Positions 61,698-64,000 of a stretch of DNA of 64,000 bases are shown piece by piece (the stretch's first letter is position 1; the number at the start of each line of letters is the position of its first letter). The notes below the pieces were generated by a model. That model worked only from the letters and a program-made list of their open reading frames with translations. It was not told the origin of the DNA and searched no databases. A program made the translations under genes and the position numbers. This DNA comes from Nosema muscidifuracis (taxonomy: Eukaryota; Microsporidia; Nosematidae). The stretch is from assembly GCA_028335825.1 (NCBI GenBank), contig JAIOKI010000025.1, positions 264,751-328,750 of the forward strand, in the 5' to 3' direction.

Positions 61698-63353
61698 ATG
61701 AATTTTTTTGGTTTACTACATTTAATATCAATTGCTACATCTAAAATGAAAGAAGAAATACGAGAAGATTTATCTAAAATAATTTTGAAGAAAGCTGAAT
61801 CAGAAGATTTTGAATTTATAAGCAAAGACTGTAATCTTCCAATGCATGTACTAAAGATTTGTAAATCACGGATTGTTATCACAAGATACGATACATTACT
61901 ATATTTAACAAGAGAAATTACTATAAGCTTCAATAAGTACCTAGATGAAAAATTTGAATTGAAAGATGAATTGAAAAAAGAAATTGCTAAAATTGTATAC
62001 GGATTCAGAGATAAAAATAAGTTTTTTTATATTGTAGAAAATAAGGAAACTAGTAAATATGAAGATATAATCTATAATTTAATGAAAAATCTTTCAGATT
62101 ATTCTCATTATATTAATGATAATGAAGATACTAAGTCATACTTAGTATACAATGAAGACGTGAAAAATAATTCATCTATAAAAAACTCAGACAATGATAG
62201 AAAATCTTGTTTTAATTTAAGATATTTAAAGTGTTGTGATCATATTGAATTTAATTTTAGTTTAATTCTAGATAATAAAAATAGATATATATACAATATT
62301 GAAATGAATGAATTTAATTACAAAAAATATCTAGAGTATCATATCAAAAATTATTGTAATTATAGGGGAGAAGAATTAGACGAAATATTATCTTTCATAT
62401 CATTAATAAATATTTCCCGTATTTATATTGATATGAAAGATAATATAGTTAAGTCAAGAGCAATAGAATTTGATAACTGCAGAAAAAAAACTGGATTTAA
62501 TGAAAATAGCTTGTCTCTTCGAAAAAATATTTTAAACCATTTTAAATCTTTAGATAACTCTAGTAAAAAAAGACTTCAAAATCAACAAGTGGGATTATCT
62601 AATGATAAAATATTTTTTAAGTGGCGTTCTTATTTCAAAAAGAATAAGTGTATCAATAAAAATGTTCTTGCAGAAATATTGAATTTTTTCAAAACTTGTC
62701 AAAATAGCAGCGTAGAAAATATTGAAAGTATTTCAAGATTTTTTTATCTTATAAAAGATAGTAATTTATACAAGAATATTTTAACAAGTATTCTATCTAA
62801 TAAAGAAAAAGCTAGAAATTTGATAATGTATGAAATTCTATTCACCTTAGGTTTAGTTGAAAAATGTGATAATAATATAAACTTTGATTACGTTAATTTA
62901 AGATTGAGAAAAGAAAATGATAATTCTGAATCTGAATATTACGAAAAACTTTCTCAGTTTATCATGGATGAAATTAGTTATAACCATGATAATATTTTAA
63001 GTGTCTTTTTTGATTTGTTAATGTATTTTGAAATGTGTGAGATGTACGAGAAGATATCAACTAAAAATAATATTTCTGATGATACAAAGATACTATTTAA
63101 ATTCATCGAAAGTGTAAACAATAATTATGAGAATACTTTTGATCACATTATTTTTTGCATAAATAAATTTTTTGCTAAGATTTATCTTAAAGAAAAAAAC
63201 TCTAAAGATTCATGCGATATTTATTTGTCAATATTTAAAGATATTGATTCAGAATTATGCAATTTAATTATTTATAAAAATTCCAATAGTCAGACTAAAG
63301 TTATTTATGATGATATTTATAAATTGTTAGATGATCATAAAAAAAAAGACTAA
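61698..63353 (+). CDS. Secreted family A protein, member 3
   Basis: A 551-residue protein with a signal peptide (MNFFGLLHLISIATS). It aligns along its length with the member at 44917-46542 and more distantly with that at 37237-38859. Shared blocks are RIVITRYDTLLYLT (about residues 54-67), YLDEKFELKDELKKEI (about 75-90), LMKNLSDYSHYI (about 130-141), NIEMNEFNYKKYLEY (about 200-214), and ILTSILSNKEKARNLIMYEI with the following LFTLGLVEK (about 360-385). It is the only family member on the plus strand. No known domain is recognised. The role is unknown but export is likely. Confidence 0.82.
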   Translation: MNFFGLLHLISIATSKMKEEIREDLSKIILKKAESEDFEFISKDCNLPMHVLKICKSRIVITRYDTLLYLTREITISFNKYLDEKFELKDELKKEIAKIVYGFRDKNKFFYIVENKETSKYEDIIYNLMKNLSDYSHYINDNEDTKSYLVYNEDVKNNSSIKNSDNDRKSCFNLRYLKCCDHIEFNFSLILDNKNRYIYNIEMNEFNYKKYLEYHIKNYCNYRGEELDEILSFISLINISRIYIDMKDNIVKSRAIEFDNCRKKTGFNENSLSLRKNILNHFKSLDNSSKKRLQNQQVGLSNDKIFFKWRSYFKKNKCINKNVLAEILNFFKTCQNSSVENIESISRFFYLIKDSNLYKNILTSILSNKEKARNLIMYEILFTLGLVEKCDNNINFDYVNLRLRKENDNSESEYYEKLSQFIMDEISYNHDNILSVFFDLLMYFEMCEMYEKISTKNNISDDTKILFKFIESVNNNYENTFDHIIFCINKFFAKIYLKEKNSKDSCDIYLSIFKDIDSELCNLIIYKNSNSQTKVIYDDIYKLLDDHKKKD

Positions 63354-64000
63354 TTAAACAATTTAATTTAATTTTAACTATTTATTAAATAAAAATACAT
63401 TATTTAGTAATTGTTGCCATATACTAATATTTTGTATTTATTTTTTTATGCTCTACAACCAAAAATTAAATGGTGAGCAATATGAATTATTGGATTAAAT
63501 CTAACATTTTTTCATATCTAAAAAAAGTATTGATGGTAGTTAATTGAGTTATTACAGAAAATATTTATATATTATAGAAAATAAAATACAAATATATTCT
63601 TTTTCTTATTGTTTTCTTTGAGTGATTATATTAATAAAGTACAATTCTTTCAATTTTATATAAACAGTATTTTTAGGGTTATTATTGATATTACATTATA
63701 AATTAATATAAACAATTTTACTAAATATTAAATTTAGATATTAAAGTATAGAATTTCAATATTGTCATACTGAAAGATAAAAATATCAAGAGCATGTTAA
63801 AAAATTAAATTAGAGATTTAAGTAAAATTTTACTCTAGTTTAAGAATAAATTATTTTTAAGTGGCTGAATATTATATTTTTACACCTCTAGTAGTACATT
63901 ACTGTTTTGAGAACGAAAATCTCCAACTAATATATTTATAAAAAGTTTGTGAAGCATTTCTTTTGGGTAGTTGGTCATTGAGTAGATATTTAAGAATCTT
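63354..64000. other. Gene-free end of the window
   Basis: AT-rich sequence with no intact ORF, RNA gene or clear repeat. The window ends inside it. Confidence 0.5.

Overview
The window looks like nuclear DNA of a microsporidian, an obligate intracellular relative of fungi. It is extremely AT-rich. The genes are intronless and short, and the recognisable set is reduced but plainly eukaryotic: SAR1, a kleisin, NTE1, an ATM1-like half ABC transporter, a SKT5-like Sel1 protein, a VRG4-like sugar-nucleotide carrier and an M1 aminopeptidase. Many start codons are preceded within about 1-25 bases by a CCC or ACCC tract, the core start-proximal motif described for Nosema-type genomes. I used this tract to correct several starts. 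No rRNA gene, complete tRNA gene or CRISPR array was seen.

The first half (about 1-31.4 kb) is a normal gene region. In order it holds a zinc-ribbon protein, two membrane-anchored unknowns with charged linkers, a KIF21-type kinesin with a C-terminal WD40 propeller, a small secreted protein, SAR1, an unknown, an ARMC8/Gid5-like armadillo protein, a RAD21/REC8 kleisin, two small secreted proteins, NTE1, the ATM1-like transporter, a secreted basic protein of unusual composition, several mini-genes, a SKT5/CHS4-like Sel1 protein, the M1 aminopeptidase and the VRG4-like carrier. Most gaps carry their own private, degenerate AT-rich tandem repeat.

The second half (about 31.4-64 kb) is gene-poor and resembles subtelomeric or accessory DNA. 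It has a membrane-anchored HECT ubiquitin ligase, three members of a secreted family of about 545 residues, two members of a cysteine-rich membrane family, one further secreted unknown, and long stretches of decayed sequence. The decayed parts include remnants of LTR-type integrase, a reverse-transcriptase-like motif, a MULE-type DNA transposase and old host-like reading frames.

The most striking object is a miniature Ty3-like LTR element at 32790-33542. It has identical 80-bp LTRs, an intact 5-bp target duplication and a polypurine tract. Directly after its 5' LTR lies a 50-nt complement of a mature tRNA-Ala, from the CCA end back to position 27. The tRNA anticodon reads GGC where eukaryotic tRNA-Ala has IGC, as expected if inosine-34 was copied by reverse transcriptase. 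An older solo LTR of the same family lies at 884-964.
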